Shown here: positions 47,849-60,439 of the stretch, piece by piece
Position numbering within the stretch: position 1 is the stretch's first letter
Layout: every line of letters starts with the position of its first letter
Source: Mesocentrotus franciscanus
Taxonomy: Eukaryota; Echinodermata; Echinoidea; Camarodonta; Strongylocentrotidae
Assembly (NCBI GenBank): GCA_037976565.1
Contig: CP137682.1
Coordinates: 21,442,800 to 21,506,799 of the forward strand
DNA length: 64,000 nt
Direction of reading: 5' to 3'
Notes under the pieces: model-generated
Database searches by the model: none
What the model was told of the DNA's origin: nothing
Seen by the model: only the letters and a program-made list of their open reading frames with translations
Translations under genes and position numbers: made by a program

Positions 47849-48212
47849 TGATGATGCATATTTCACGCATGAGTGATTAAAAACAATTTGAAGAGAGGTA
47901 ACCAAAAAGTCATTTGGCGGGCGGTATCTGAATTTCAAAGTGAAAATCACATTTCTAGGAAGTTCAATTTCTGCCCTTTCATATGACACCTCGTTTAATC
48001 AAATTATGGAAATGCAAGCATTACTTTAAACAAACAGAACTTTGTTAGTCCTGGCTCATTTTTCCTGATTGAGGTGTCATATGAAAGGGCAGAAATTAAA
48101 CTTCCTAGAAATGTGATTTTCACTTTGAAATTCAGATACCGCCCGCCAAATGACGTTTTGGTTTCTCTCTTCAAATTGTTTTTAATCACTCATGTGATAT
48201 ATGCATCAAATG
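47849..48212. mobile_element. Large inverted-repeat element beside the foldback element
   Basis: Arms of about 143 bp (47849-47992 and 48071-48212) enclose a 78-base loop. The arms are highly similar, so both strands carry a frame with MSYERAEI and RNVIFTLKFRYRPPND. Those frames are mirror copies and not genes. The left edge lies 21 bases from the GGGGG end of foldback element 1. Confidence 0.78.
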
Positions 48213-48843
48213 AAAGAGGGGGATCTAAGCTTTACAAATATGTGTCAAATATTAAATATAATTGCGATTAAGCTATGATAAAACATCGATAATTCTCGGT
48301 TTCGTTTTTTCTGGGACGCACTGTATTGCACGCTCGTGCACATATGACATAATGTTACGTGTCACGTAATATAACAACTTTTCAGCCATTGGATACTCGC
48401 TAACTAATACCCTATTACAAGTATAAATATATATACATATATATATATATATATTATCCTTTACTTATCTTTCTATGAGTTTTTTCAGATCAGGGAGAAG
48501 ATTGAGGTCACTGAGATGTAGGACACAGCGATTTACAAACACATTCGTTCCGTATTCAATCAGGGCATGTAACCAAGTATAACGCGTTTTGTTATCCGGC
48601 GTTTATGCTCTTTTCTTTAATACTACATTCGTTAGAAAATCAGTAAAATTAATTGTTAGTGAAAGTAATTATCACGGTGTGGTATAAGGTAATCATTTGC
48701 CCGTATAATTCAGTATTTATATTTTCAATTTATCAGATTTATACCGATAAACTTCAGTTCAAAAGCTTAATTTTCTATGATTGTGTATAGTGGTAAATAA
48801 TTTTTATTGATAAATATGCATGAGAACAGTTAAATAACGTAAC

Positions 48844-49403
48844 TTAAAGGGAAAGATGAGATCTTGTTTAAAACCGCAAATGCCTTCAAAGTGCATGGTT
48901 ATTGCTCTTATTCTTATTTATGACATTTCTAGTGCCCTTTTAGGACCTAAAATTGCTATGAAGGTAATTTTAGACCCCTAAAATGTGTGAAATTTAGATT
49001 AAATCCGATCATACCAATTCAGCTCCACTTAAAAAAAAATACGGTGACCGTTAATTGATTAATAATAATAACAATACACGGGCCGACTGGTTGTACGTAT
49101 TATAACCAACACGAAAAAGCCAACAAAACGCCAACATTGGCATTGGCTGGAATAAAACGTAAAAGGCGCTATCTCGTTTTTTTCAACGGCTGGTTCAAAA
49201 TTATCGAATATTTATTTTGTAGGGCCCTACAAATATTAGAAATGGTTATATTTATGGATATTTCAGCAGTCTCTGAACCGATTTTGATCAAACAGGGATG
49301 ATTTTGTCATTTAAATTGTATGCTCTTTCAAATTTGACACTCAGTTTTTCATTATCTCACAACAAAATTATTTTGTGTTTACCAAAACTCAACTACCCTT
49401 TTA
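48844..49403 (-). mobile_element. MITE family E, copy 2 (reversed)
   Basis: Starts TTAAAGGGAAAGATGAGATC and ends AAAACTCAACTACCCTTTTA. The interior matches the family E copy at 39933 in reverse, including GTGCATGGTTATTGCTCTTA and GAAAAAGCCAACAAAACGCC. The right TTAA is changed to TTAG. Confidence 0.8.
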
Positions 49404-49469
49404 GTTAAGGAAACGAAACAAGCCATAAAAAACGAGAATCAATATTATGTATGACTATTATCCGTCTTT

Positions 49470-49560
49470 GTATCGTATTTCTGTTCTTTGTACACTATGT
49501 CTGAGCCTTTATTTTACATATGAGCGAAACAAATATCTATGTTGAATGTACATTGGTCAA
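49470..49560 (-). repeat. Dispersed repeat, inverted copy of 5843-5930
   Basis: CTGTTCTTTGTACACTATGT, TGAGCCTTTATTTTACAT and GAGCGAAACAAATATC are complementary to the region near 5870-5930, including the TGTACGTT/TGTACATT end. The element type is not recognised. Confidence 0.6.
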
Positions 49561-49581
49561 ATAATTACATTGACTTTAATA

Positions 49582-49706
<125 letters not shown>

Positions 49707-49984
49707 ATTATCTATAAGCGCTTCGAGACATCGTCCTTGTAGTAGCGCGATAAAGACCCAGATTTTTATCATTATCATGAATATTATTGCTTTTCAATTA
49801 TTTATTTTGATTATAGTTTTTATCAATTTGACATTTGCATTGGTTCGCTGGTACGATCACTATGAGAACATGCAGGGTTATTCATAAATCATACATGGTG
49901 TACATAAAGACCATTATACCATGCGATAAATAGATGAGGGTCACGGATTTATGAATATAGAGGGCGCACGCAAATTCCTACACA

Positions 49985-50450
49985 ATGTAGCAGTTACTAC
50001 CAAATATCGACGGGCATCCGCCTTCTGCGCCTCTTCTATCACTAGAATTATGACAGTCAGTGGCATAGCTTTGCAGGGAGGGGTGTACCGGGGTTGTTGC
50101 ACGGGAAAATGAAAGAGAGCTACCCCAAAATATCGAAGGGTATACCCGCCTTCTGCGCCACCTGAAACAAGAACATTTAGTAGCATAGCTTCGGGGGGAG
50201 GTGTACACGGGGAGGGGCACCTGCCTCCAATTGTATTCCGGAAAGATAATGGGAAAAGAGAAGAATAGGAGAGAGAGAGGAAAGGGAACATGAAAGGGAG
50301 TTACCCCAACATATGAAGGTACCCGCCTTCTTCGCAACCTCTACTACTGAATCAAGGACAGTCAGTAGCATAGGCACCTGTATCCAAATGCCTCCAAATG
50401 AATTGTGACAAGAGAATGGGAAAAAGAGAGGAATAGGAGAGAGGGTGATG
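49985..50450. repeat. Three-unit tandem repeat, 130-180 bp
   Basis: Blocks with TACC, a ATATCGA(C/A)GGG or ATATGAAGG stretch, CCGCCTTCTGCG, then CAGT(C)AG..GCATAG recur at about 49997, 50123 and 50300. The middle and last units are followed by purine-rich GGGAAAAGAG stretches. The open frames on the minus strand are by-products. The stretch 50451-51200 after it holds nothing I recognise. Confidence 0.65.
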
Positions 50451-51200
50451 AAATTTTTTTCGTTTTTTAAATTTCATCCACCGAGTTAGACTGGTACGAC
50501 CCCATGATACCAGTGCCCCATTCAATGTCTGGACACACGTCAGTCCTCGAAATGCACGTCTACCAGTCGTGCAATTGCATGTCCAGCTTTAACTGTCGCA
50601 ATTCAGAATTGACATTCATAAAGAATACTGTTCACAAGTTCTAAATATTCCTATTACGTACTGCTAATATAGTTGTATGAATACTCGCACATGCTATCAC
50701 TAATGGCAACTCAGCAGTTTAATATTCTGAGCTTTTTTAAAATGCTTGGCAAATTATTGCATAATTATGACTCTGCTGACATGGAAAACCATTGCACAAA
50801 GATATCGGAATTAAGAGTGTAGGACTATACAATCATGTTACATGTACTTCTAACTTGGTCTAAACTTTTGAAATATTATCCTGTCATATTTGAAAATAAT
50901 ACAAGGACATAAATATGAACAGCAATCCTTTGCGTGTAACAATTTCACTATGACATCGCTCCTTATGGGCATAAAGGAAAGGCCACAAATTATTTTTAAA
51001 CCAACCTGTTTTTGAGTTGGCGACATGAAATACTCGATAAGGCATTGAATGTCCAGAGTTCAACTAATCAGAACACTTAAACTCAAGACGTTCTATTTTG
51101 GTTACCAGATATCGAGTTTATCAGCCATCCTATAACTCGGCGGCAGTATACAAGAACAATGTTATATGAGAAGCAGTGGCATTACGTGTCAAATGGGCAC

Positions 51201-51972
51201 TTAAAGGGCAAGTCCACTCCAAAAATAACTTACTTTCAATAAAAGCAGAAAAATCAGACAAACCAATCAAAAAAAGTTTGAGCAAAATCAGATAACTAAT
51301 AAGAAAGTTATGAATTTTGAAAAAGTATGTAAAACTATGGAACAATGAGAATCACAACACAAATTGCCAAGATGGTTATCAGTTTGTGACGTCATGTCCT
51401 CATAACTTATCAATTGCTTTATATAGTTTAATCCCATTAATTTCCTTTTTATCCCCAAACTTGATTTCCCATGCCTTTGCCCAGGTTATATGATTTGTAT
51501 CATATTGCGTGCATGACATTTCCCAAAAACTTTTATGAATTTTGAAGAATTGATACTATTTTCTGAATATTGTATTTCATAATTATTGATTTTTATATAA
51601 ATAGTTTATCAAAATTCAATTTTTCATGATTTAACTGGACAAAAATTACTCTTTATTTGTGCATCCACACAAAAACATATTACTAACAATCTAACTTGGA
51701 TGCTGGTGTGAAGAAATAAGATTCTTAGGGTGAAAATAGGAAATTTATATTATCAATATAAAGAAAATAATTAGTGGATAGTGAGGACCATACGTCACAG
51801 ACTCATGAGTGAGTTGCCAATTTGTGTAGTGATTTTCAAAGTTTTTCATGTCATTAAAAATTCATAATTTTCTTATTAGTTATCCGATTTTGCTCAAACG
51901 TTTTTGATTTGTTTGTCTGATTTTGGGGTTCTATTGAAAGTAAGTTATTTTTGGAGTGGACTTGGGCTTTAA
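51201..51972. mobile_element. MITE family C, copy 2 (772 bp, TTAA termini)
   Basis: The ends TTAAAGGGCAAGTCCACTCC and GGAGTGGACTTGGGCTTTAA match the family C copy at 29626. The arms pair for at least 120 bases (AAAAATAACTTACTTTCAAT with ATTGAAAGTAAGTTATTTTT). It has a unique AT-rich centre and no transposase. Confidence 0.87.
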
Positions 51973-53029
51973 ATGGGGGTGCTTCGTTTCTAATAGGTGG
52001 ATCAAATGTGAATTTAATAGCCTACAGATAGAATAGGGGTAGAGTGAGGGAGAGGTTCATATCGTCTTTCATTAATAGTCCGGGAGCCAGGGGGGGTCAA
52101 CCTAGCTGGAAAGGAAACCAATTTTCATGTGCACAGATGTAAAGATCGCATAGCTCCATATAACAAATCGACCGTCTGGCATGTTCTAAGTGGTGGGTGT
52201 GGCCAGGGGGAGCCCCCTCCGCAAAAAAGCGGCCCTTTTGACGACAAATTAGTATTTTGTAAATAATATTGTAAGGAAACCTTGAACCACCATGAGTTTG
52301 GTGTCATATGAAAGAAAATTAAATTATCTACATTTTGATACCTATTTCAACGAAATTGGGATTAATTTACATAGCAAATTTAAGTTAAAAACATGATTTT
52401 TGGTGATTTTTTTCGAAATATTGAATTTTATCAAAAAATTTTTTTTTCCATATATCAAAATCAGAGAGGTGCATTTTTTCATAACTTTCCAAGAATTTGC
52501 TTATATACAATGACAATATCCTGTGCGAGGAGAGGTTTATATATCTTTTCAATAAAAAGTTATAGCAATCCAAAGTTATTGATTTGATTTCCACAAAAAC
52601 AACATTTTTGCCCACATGTGTATTAACTGTATGCATATACGTGCATTAGTGTATTAAGGACCTGTTTGGTGTGTCTACATCGAGTTTTAAAGATAACTTT
52701 TAACTAAAACCTCTAATCACCATGTATTTGGTGTCAAAAGATGGATAATTAAAATACCTTCATCCTGATACAATTTCAATGAGTGATGTAGTGTGTAAAA
52801 TATAATTTTTGAGCCAAAAGGTGCTTTATTGTAGATATTCCTCTAATTTTGGCCAGTATCTCGGTATATTGACTGGACAAAAGTGATTCGACATTTAATA
52901 GTGCAGAAAGTTCAAAGGATTTGGAGCGCTGAGTGCAATTGATAAGTTCTTCTTCTGTACTCTGGGATGTTTCAGGAAATGTGGACATTGGCAGTTGCCT
53001 CCCCCAGGCGCGGATCCAGGGGGCAGGGG

Positions 53030-54090
53030 CCTAGCCCCCGCCAAAAAGAATAAAGAGAGAGAGAGAGAGAGGAAGAAGGAGAAGGGAAAGGGAAGAGGAA
53101 AGGGAAAGAAAGAAGAGGAAGCAGAAAAGAAAAGGGGGATAAGGGAGATCGGGGGCGAAAGGGCCTTGTCTCCCAGGTTGTTGACCCCTCCCAGCAAAAA
53201 AAAAAAAAGAGAGAAGGAAGGAAATGGAATGAAAAAGGAAAAAGGAGATAAAGGGAATGAAATAAAGAGGACGAAGAAAAGAAAAAGTTGCGATTCTCCC
53301 GCCAACAAGTTGTGGATCGGGGATGGGACCTAAAGGCCCTTGCCTCTCCCCCCCCCGCCAAAAAAATAGGGGAAGGGAAAGGGAAAGAGGAGAGCTAAAA
53401 GGGAACACAAAAGAGGAAGAAGAAAAGAAAAGGATGAAAACAAGGGAGATCAGTTGCGATTAATTCGGCCAACAATGTGTGGATCAGGGGACCGAAAGGC
53501 CCTTGCCCCTCTCCCCGCAAACTTAAAAGAGAAAGAAGGGAAAGGAAAAAAGAGGAAGAAGAAAGGTAGGGGAGATCATGAGTGATTTTCCCCGCCAACA
53601 AGGTGTGGATCGGGGTGGGGGCGAAAGGGCCTTGTCTCCCAGGTTGTTGACCCCCCCCCCCTCCCAGCAAAAAAAAAGAGAGAGAAGGAAGGAAATGGAA
53701 AGAAAAAAGGAAAAAGGGAGATAAAGGGAATGAAATAAATAGGACGAAGAAAAGAAAAGAAAAAGTTGCGATTCTCCCGCCAACAAGTTGTGGATCGTGG
53801 ATGGGACCTAAAGGCCCTTGCCTCCCCAAAAAAAAAGGGAAGGGAAAGGGAAAGAGGAGAGCTAAAGGGAACACAAAAGAGAAAGAAAAAAGGATGAAAA
53901 CAAGGGAGATCAGTTGCGATTAATTCGGCCAACGATGTGTGATCAGGGGACCGAAAGGCCCTTGCCCCTCCCCGCAAACTTAAAAGAGAAAGAAGGGAAA
54001 GGAAAAAAGAGGAAGAAGAAAGGTAGGGGAGATCATGAGTGATTTTCCCCGCCAAAAAGGTGTGGATCGGGGTGGGGGGCGAAAGGCCCT
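53030..54090. repeat. Purine-rich tandem duplication in left arm of foldback 2
   Basis: GGAAAGGGAAAGAAAG-type tracts alternate with CCAACAAGNTGTGGATCGGG and CGAAAGGCCCTTGCC boundaries. CTTGTCTCCCAGGTTGTTGA at 53164 recurs at 53631. Frames through here are Phe/Pro/Ser/Leu repeats and not genes. The pyrimidine counterpart is at 55270-55690. Confidence 0.85.
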
Positions 54091-54450
54091 TGCCTCCCCC
54101 TTATCTGACCGTGATTTAATACCTACCCCTGAGCTTATGGGGGCTCTGCCCCTGGAATCCACCTAGGGCCTAAGGCAGGCCCTGGATGCTAATCTGATCG
54201 TAATGCATAAAACCCTGAGTTTCCGGGGCTCCGCCTGGACCACGCCAATTAGTGACCTGCCAGAGTCACAAATAAGGTATCAAAATATGCTCATCTGACC
54301 GTAATTAAATTCCTAAAACCCTGAGCTTACGGGGCTCTGCCCTGGACCCAACCTAGGGCCCTAAGGCGGCCCCTGGATGCTCACCTGACGGTAATTTAAT
54401 GCCCCAAACCCTAAACTTCCGGGGCTCCGCCCTGGACCAAACGCCAATTA

Positions 54451-55009
54451 TTGTCCTGCCAGTGTCACAAATTAAGTATAAAAATGCCATCTGACCGTAA
54501 TTAAATGCCAATACGCCCCGAGCTTCCTGGGGCTCCGTCCTTGACCCCCGCCGGTGCTTTGCCCCTAGACCCAACGCCCATTTACGCTACGCTCTTCATG
54601 ATCGTAAATACTTTAGCCTCTCCCCCCACCCACTTTGAGAAACGTTCAGCGGGGCCTGCATGTAAGAGTGGTGGTGATGCGGATTTTTCTGCCCCACCCA
54701 AACGATTTTGCTCATTACGCCACTGCTTTAGTGGTCACCATTACGTACCAATATTTGGCTCGCACAATTTCAAATTTGGGCCCCCTAAGAAATCTTGGAT
54801 CCGCGCAAACTGTCTTGTCGTAGATTGTTTCCTTTGAAACAGGGTTCGAGTTACAGTTCCACCAGGGACACTGGCATAGACAATCTTTGATTACTTCTAT
54901 TTATTGAATTTTAATTGGGATGTGGGCAAAAAGAAAAGAAGAAATGGAAATCTGCATGTAATAATCTGCAAGTTCAAGCTAGTAAATGTGCTACAACTGA
55001 TCATTTCAA
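54451..55009. other. Centre of foldback element 2
   Basis: Unique spacer between the arms. It contains CATTACGCCACTGC and other stubs of decayed repeats. No frame with protein resemblance was seen. Confidence 0.45.
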
Positions 55010-56919
55010 GCGTATTAAGCGTATTATTATTTGTGACTCTAGCAGGTCACTAATAGGCGTGGGGTCCAGGGGCGGAACCCCCGGAAGCTCAGGGGATTTA
55101 ATCATTAAATTGCGGTCAGATGAGCATCCAGAGACCCGCCTTAGGGCCCCCGGAAGCTCAGGGGTTTTAGGCATTTGATTACGATCAGATTAGCATCCAG
55201 GGCCTGCCTTAGGGCCCTAGGTGGATTCCAGGGGGCAGAGCCCCCGTAAGCTCAGGGGTAGGTTTTAAAATTATTGTCATCCTTTTCTTTTCTTCTTCCT
55301 CGTTTTTGTTCCCTTTTAGCTCTCCTCTTTGCCTTTCCCTTCACCCCTTGGGGAAGCCAAGGGCCTTTAGGTTCCCATCCCCGATCCACAACTTGTTGGC
55401 GGGAGAATCGCAACTGATATCCCCATTCTTTTCTTCGTCCTCTTTATTTCATTCCCTTTATCTCCTTTTCCCCTTTTTTCTTTCCCTTTCCTTCCTTCTC
55501 TCTTTTTTGTAGTTGCTGGGGAGGAGGAACAACCTGGGAGGCAAGGCCATTTCGCCCCCGATCTCCTATTTCCTTTTCTTTCCCACTTCCTCTTCTTTCT
55601 TTCCCTTTCTCTCTTCTTTTCATTTCCCTTCTTTTCCTTCTCTCTCTCTCTCTTTCTCTCTCACTTTTTGGCGGGGGGGGGGAAGGCCCCTGGCCCCTGG
55701 ATCCGCGCCTGGGGAGGCAACTTGCCAATGTCCACATTTCCTGAAACATCCCAGAGTACAGAAGAAGAACTTATCAATTGCACTCAGCGCTCCAAATCCT
55801 TTAAATTTTCTGCACTACTAAATGTCTAATCACTTTTGTCCAGTTAATATACCGAGATACTGGCCAAAATCAGAGGAATATCTACAATAAAGCACCTTTT
55901 TGGCTCAAAATATATATTTCACACACTACATCACTCATTGAAATTGATATCAGGATGAAGGTATTTTAATTATCCATCTTTTGACACCAAATACATGGTG
56001 ATAAGAGGTTTTAGTTAAAAGTTATCTTTAAAACTCGATGTAAACACACCAAATAGGTCCTTAATACACTAATGCACGTATATGCATACAGTTAATACAC
56101 ATGTGGGCAAAAATGTTGTTTTTGTGGAAATCAAATCAATAACTTTGGATTGCTATAACTTTTATTGAAAAGATATATAAACCTCTCCCTCGCACAGGAT
56201 ATTGTCATTGTACATAAGCAGATTCCTGGAAAGTTATGAAAAATGCATCTCTCCAATTTTGATATATGGAAAATAATCTTTTTTGATAAAATGCAATATT
56301 TCGAAAAAAATCACCAAAAATCATGTTTTTAACTTAAATTTGCTATGTAAATTAATCCCAATTTTGTTGAAATAGGTATCAAAATGTAGATAATTTAATT
56401 TTCTTTCATATGACACCAAACTCATGGTGGTTCAAGGTTTCCTTACAGTATTATTTACAAAATACTAATTTGTCGTCAAAAGGGCCGCTTTTTTGGGAGG
56501 GGCTCCCCTGGCCACACCCACCACTTAGAACATGCCAGACGGTCGATTTGTTATATGGAGATATGCGATCTTTACATCTGTGCACATGATAATTGGTTTC
56601 CTTTCCAGCTAGGTTGACCCCCCTGGCTCCCGTACTATAAGTTTCTTTCTCCCCTCTTTTCTTTTCTTCTTCTAGATCCTGCCGTTTTCAGCCATTCGAT
56701 GGGGGATGGGTGCCCATGTAGCTACGCCACTTAAGGGTAAGATGGGAATTGTGTAGCTCAGATCAAGAAAAAAAAAGTTCCAATGCAAGAATTTGAAAAA
56801 AGTGGCTGAAGTATTACAGGCGCCTGTTAACTAAAATACATACATACCGACTGAACTTTTAATTGTTTTGCATATGCAAAATAATAGTTGAACATCAGTA
56901 ACATTAGATCTTGGTTCCC

Positions 56920-56957
56920 ATAGAGAGAGATAGAGAGAGAGAGAGAGCAGAGAGAGA

Positions 56958-57001
<44 letters not shown>
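56920..57001. repeat. GA microsatellite
   Basis: About 40 GA dinucleotides with a few interruptions. Confidence 0.93.
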
Positions 57002-57004
<3 letters not shown>

Positions 57005-57158
57005 AGCGAAACATTTTTAGACCCATGACCCATTCTGTTTCTCTTATTTTACAAATGAATTTATTACAAGGGTTGGATTGCACTTTGAACCCCTGCATAT
57101 CGGTAATTCTCTCTGTGATGTCTCATTTGATCTCTTCATTTATTTGCCTGAGAAAACG

Positions 57159-57250
57159 ATCGCAAAGACTTTCAAGAAATGATACCAGGGGCAATTTTCA
57201 ACACATTAAAGTTTTGCCTAGTGAAATCACGTGGTAATAAGCCATTGTAA
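57159..57250 (+). mobile_element. MITE family F, truncated copy
   Basis: ATCGCAAAGACTTTCAAGAA at 57159 followed by GGCAATTTTCAACACATTAA resembles the left half of family F. The opposite terminus is not found. Confidence 0.5.
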
Positions 57251-57354
57251 TGTTTGAGCATTTCATAATTGCATAAATGACACACAATTCTATATGAAGT
57301 ACTTTATTATTTTTGTAAAAGTCATTCAGATAGTGTTATCTCTCCCTGCATGCA

Positions 57355-57725
57355 GGGATGACCCGACTCAAATATCTTTTTTTCCTTTTATACCTTCGTC
57401 CCTTTTCCACTTCTTCCCTCAACATTGCTCAATCCGTTTTTGTAATCACGTTCTATTACGTCATCACTGTGTTGAAAATACCTTGGTAGTCTCCAATCGC
57501 TGTTTCCTTCGTCTGCTTCTGTCTCCAATGCCCTACTCCCCCATTGTTCATTCTCTCTTTGCTTATATCTCGCTGCCCCATCCTCGTCCGTTTGTGTATT
57601 GTGTGTTGTCTCTCCCACTCTTTCTTTTTTCACGCTCCATTCCTTATTTCTTCTTTCCATATTTCTTCTCTCCTTATCACGACTCATTTCTCCCCCTTTT
57701 CAAAAAATCTCTACTACTCTCTCTA
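57355..57725. repeat. Pyrimidine-rich low-complexity region
   Basis: CT-rich DNA, giving a 220-codon Ser/Phe/Leu/Pro frame on the plus strand (57294-57956). That frame runs through a family F MITE and has no domain, so it is not called as a gene. Confidence 0.65.
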
Positions 57726-57730
57726 CTACT

Positions 57731-57892
57731 ATCGCAAAGACTTTCCAAAATCATCCCGAAGTCTATTCTTGTCCAATGTCCATCACCTTTTGAAATTGCA
57801 ATCCCGTGTAAGGTAAAACCGATCATGATTCATGGCATATACAGTAGGGTATTGAAATTGCCCCGAGTAAATTTCTGGAAAGACTTTGCGAT
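57731..57892. mobile_element. MITE family F, complete copy
   Basis: 162 bp with ends ATCGCAAAGACTTTCCA and TGGAAAGACTTTGCGAT (one base insertion). The interior TCCAATGTCCATCACCTTT and GTAGGGTATTGAAATTGC is shared with other copies. Confidence 0.75.
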
Positions 57893-58354
57893 TATACTCT
57901 TCCTCTCTCTCTTCCCTCTCCCTCCTCTGCTGTCCGTTGCACACCATACGATTTGACTACGATCCGATTTTGGAAGAATTTGCAATTGCATTTAATATGA
58001 ACATTCAAAATTTAAAGTGATAATGATCGAGGACCTGAACAGTCAAATGCTTAATACTAAATATGATCGAAATTTTAAAACAGAAAGTCTTCCTTCTTTT
58101 TCTTTACCAATAAATAGTTAACTCGAACAGTAACTTTTGTCATAAAACTCTGTAAAACTCCATAAAACACAACATATTTACACAGACTGCGAGAGTCTCG
58201 ACTACTTGTTGTAGATGTTCACGGTGCAGTTACGGGATTGAAGTTTCTTTGGAGAAGGAAAATATAAATTGGCTCAGAACTGTAGTATCGTCAGTCCAGT
58301 AATGCGATTGTCAACGATTTGAAGCCGATTCGGCTTTAATTCTGAGTAAAAGCT
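57893..58354. other. Intergenic DNA, nothing recognised
   Basis: No exon, RNA gene or paired termini seen. Confidence 0.45.
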
Positions 58355-58724
58355 TTAAAGCCCCTCTGAAGTGTTGGGAGCCCCAAATTCGCTAAAAATA
58401 AGATGGCAAAATTTCACTTAAATTGTGTAATGATATGAAAGAGGATGTCATTTAACACTCAACTCTGCAAGGATTTTCAAAACAAATGTGTTTGAAGTTG
58501 AAGACGAATATTGATGAAAGAATACAAAAATAGGGTTTTGTGTTGTACGCAGAAAACCTAAATTTAGTATTCTTTCATCAATATTCGTCTTCAAACACAT
58601 TTATTCCGAAAATCCTTGAAGAGTTGAGTGTTAAGTCAGAGTTAAATGACATCCGCTTTCACTTCATTATACAACTGAATTGAATTTTTGCCATCAAATT
58701 TGTTGGGCTTTAGAGAGGCTTTAA
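58355..58724. mobile_element. MITE family D, copy 2
   Basis: 370 bp, starting TTAAAGCCCCTCTGAAGTGT and ending TTTAGAGAGGCTTTAA. The interior matches 39354-39725, including the centre GTTGTACGCAGAAAACCTAA. The right end has lost part of the inverted block. Confidence 0.83.
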
Positions 58725-59394
58725 ATGCACTCACGTTCAGGTTATTAGTGTGCTTACCATTATTCAGAATCTAAATCGGGAAGATGAGTTTTTATATTTT
58801 CATATCTAATATCACTGCCATTTCTTCCAAAAGTGGATCGCAGGAGGATCGTGTGTAATGCGATGGGCATTACTCTTCATGTATCAAATTAGTGTCTTAT
58901 CGGAATATCGAAGGGTATATTTTGGGTGTTCGTCATCAATATAACATTCATCATCAAATCTTTATCCTATCCGATTCTTTAAATCTATCTCTCAGCAACC
59001 CAAACGAATGATTAATAGTAATATTGATACAGAAGAAAACAAAATAATTCTGAATGCCTTTAGTCGATATAGTGTATATTCCACGCATTTATTATAAAAA
59101 TAAAACATCCATTTGGCCCTCGTATAAAAAGGCTGCATTATTCCATTCATTATCATGATAACGTAGACAAAACAGTGACTTTACCATAAAAATGGGTTAA
59201 TAAAAAGGTATGTAAAACTTCTAGCACATAATTCATGGATTCTGAATAACACACAAAAGTCATGTACTTTACATTAAATCTTTCTTCTTTCATTAGTCAC
59301 GATCAATAATTATCTTTCTTAAAATCAATGCATTTCAGCCATTGGCTGATTTTGGCATTTTTAAATTGTACATAAATACACATTGCATCATATA
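58725..59394. other. Intergenic DNA, nothing recognised
   Basis: AT-rich. No supportable feature was found. Confidence 0.45.
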
Positions 59395-60240
59395 AAACAC
59401 CATTTTTTCAACCCGACGCTGATGTTAATTGTACATGCAGTTAGTAAAAATACAAACAAATTTTGTGTGAAGGTTTTATACAGCAAAAAAGAGAAGAATT
59501 TTTAGGCAATTTTTCTGTGAAAACTATACAAAAACACATAGGCCTAACTAAACCACAATTTGGGTGTAATTTTACAATTCAAATTGTATAACAGCAGTAA
59601 TTTTACATATCCCTGTTTTTCTACAGCATTCTCATGTAAAAATCGTTAAAAAATGTTTGCTTTCAATTTTCAAATCACTATAAATTTATGGTAAACGAAA
59701 AGATGCATTTTTATAGTACCGGGTTAAACAAAAATTAGATAGAAAAAGTAGATTAAAAAAACAGGCATTTCATGTGACTTTGATACAGCAAAAATATGTA
59801 TTTCTGAGGCAATTTTTCTGTATCCAAGCATACAAACATCATTAAACCGCACCTAGTGTGTTATACAATTCAAATTGTATTTAAACAGTAATTTTGCATA
59901 TTCCCGTTTTCTACAGCATTCTTATGTAAAAAAGCAGACAATTTTTTTTCTCCATCTTTTATAAAATCATTCCAAATTTACAGTTTCTGGATACAAAAAG
60001 AGGTACTTCTCCTGTAAACAAAAAGGCAATTCTGATGTTTATTCAACATAAATTTAGTAAACAATACAAAAGCATTTTGTGTGAATGTGATATACAGCAC
60101 AACGTATTTTGGGGGGCAATTTTCTACAAACATAAATAAAATCGTCTTTATGCCGCATTTTGTGTTAATTTAACAATTCAAATGGTAAACCAGTGGTAAT
60201 TTGGCATCATGTCCCTGTTTTACTTCATTTCTTCTTCGAA
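59395..60240 (+). repeat. 306-bp tandem repeat, about 2.7 diverged units
   Basis: TGTGAAGGTTTTATACAGCA (59467), TGTGACTTTGATACAGCAAA (59773) and TGTGAATGTGATATACAGCA (60080) start successive units. Each is followed by GGCAATTTTTCTG, a conserved CAATTCAAATTGTAT and CCCTGTTTTTCTACAGCATT. The period is 306-307 bases. Units are clearly diverged, so the array is old. It has no coding capacity. Confidence 0.8.
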
Positions 60241-60439
60241 TGACTTCAAAAAAACCAAAAAGAGGGGGCGTCAAAAACCATTTAGTAGGGGCACAACATG
60301 GTGGATAAGTCTTTTTTTCTTGTTGCGTGCGGCCTCCTTTCTCCAGCCGATTTATGATTTTTAGCGCCACCTCCTCAGTCGATTAAAAGATTTGTTGCGT
60401 AAAATCGGCGGGAGAAAGGGGGCCACCAAAATATTACAT

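Larger units (their letters stand above)
52075..56638. mobile_element. Foldback-type transposon 2 (4.6 kb, arms over 1.5 kb)
   Basis: The left end ATAGTCCGGGAGCCAGGGGG corresponds in reverse to CCCCCTGGCTCCCGTACTAT at the right. The arms (52075 to about 54450 and about 55010 to 56638) match in reverse order through the outer unique part, a purine-rich middle and an inner block with AGCTTACGGGGCTCTGCCC. The left arm is longer because its middle is tandemly duplicated with a 467-bp period. No transposase frame is present. The target duplication could not be settled. Confidence 0.8.

Noticed and set aside
47804..48271. Paired frames with MSYERAEI on both strands
   Set aside because: They are the two arms of one inverted repeat; no family resemblance.
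52895..54162. Several 90-160-codon Phe/Pro/Ser-rich frames on the minus strand
   Set aside because: They come from the polypurine tandem repeats of foldback element 2, recur with the repeat and have no domain.
57294..57956. A 220-codon open frame
   Set aside because: Pyrimidine-rich low complexity, passes through a family F MITE, no splice or domain support.
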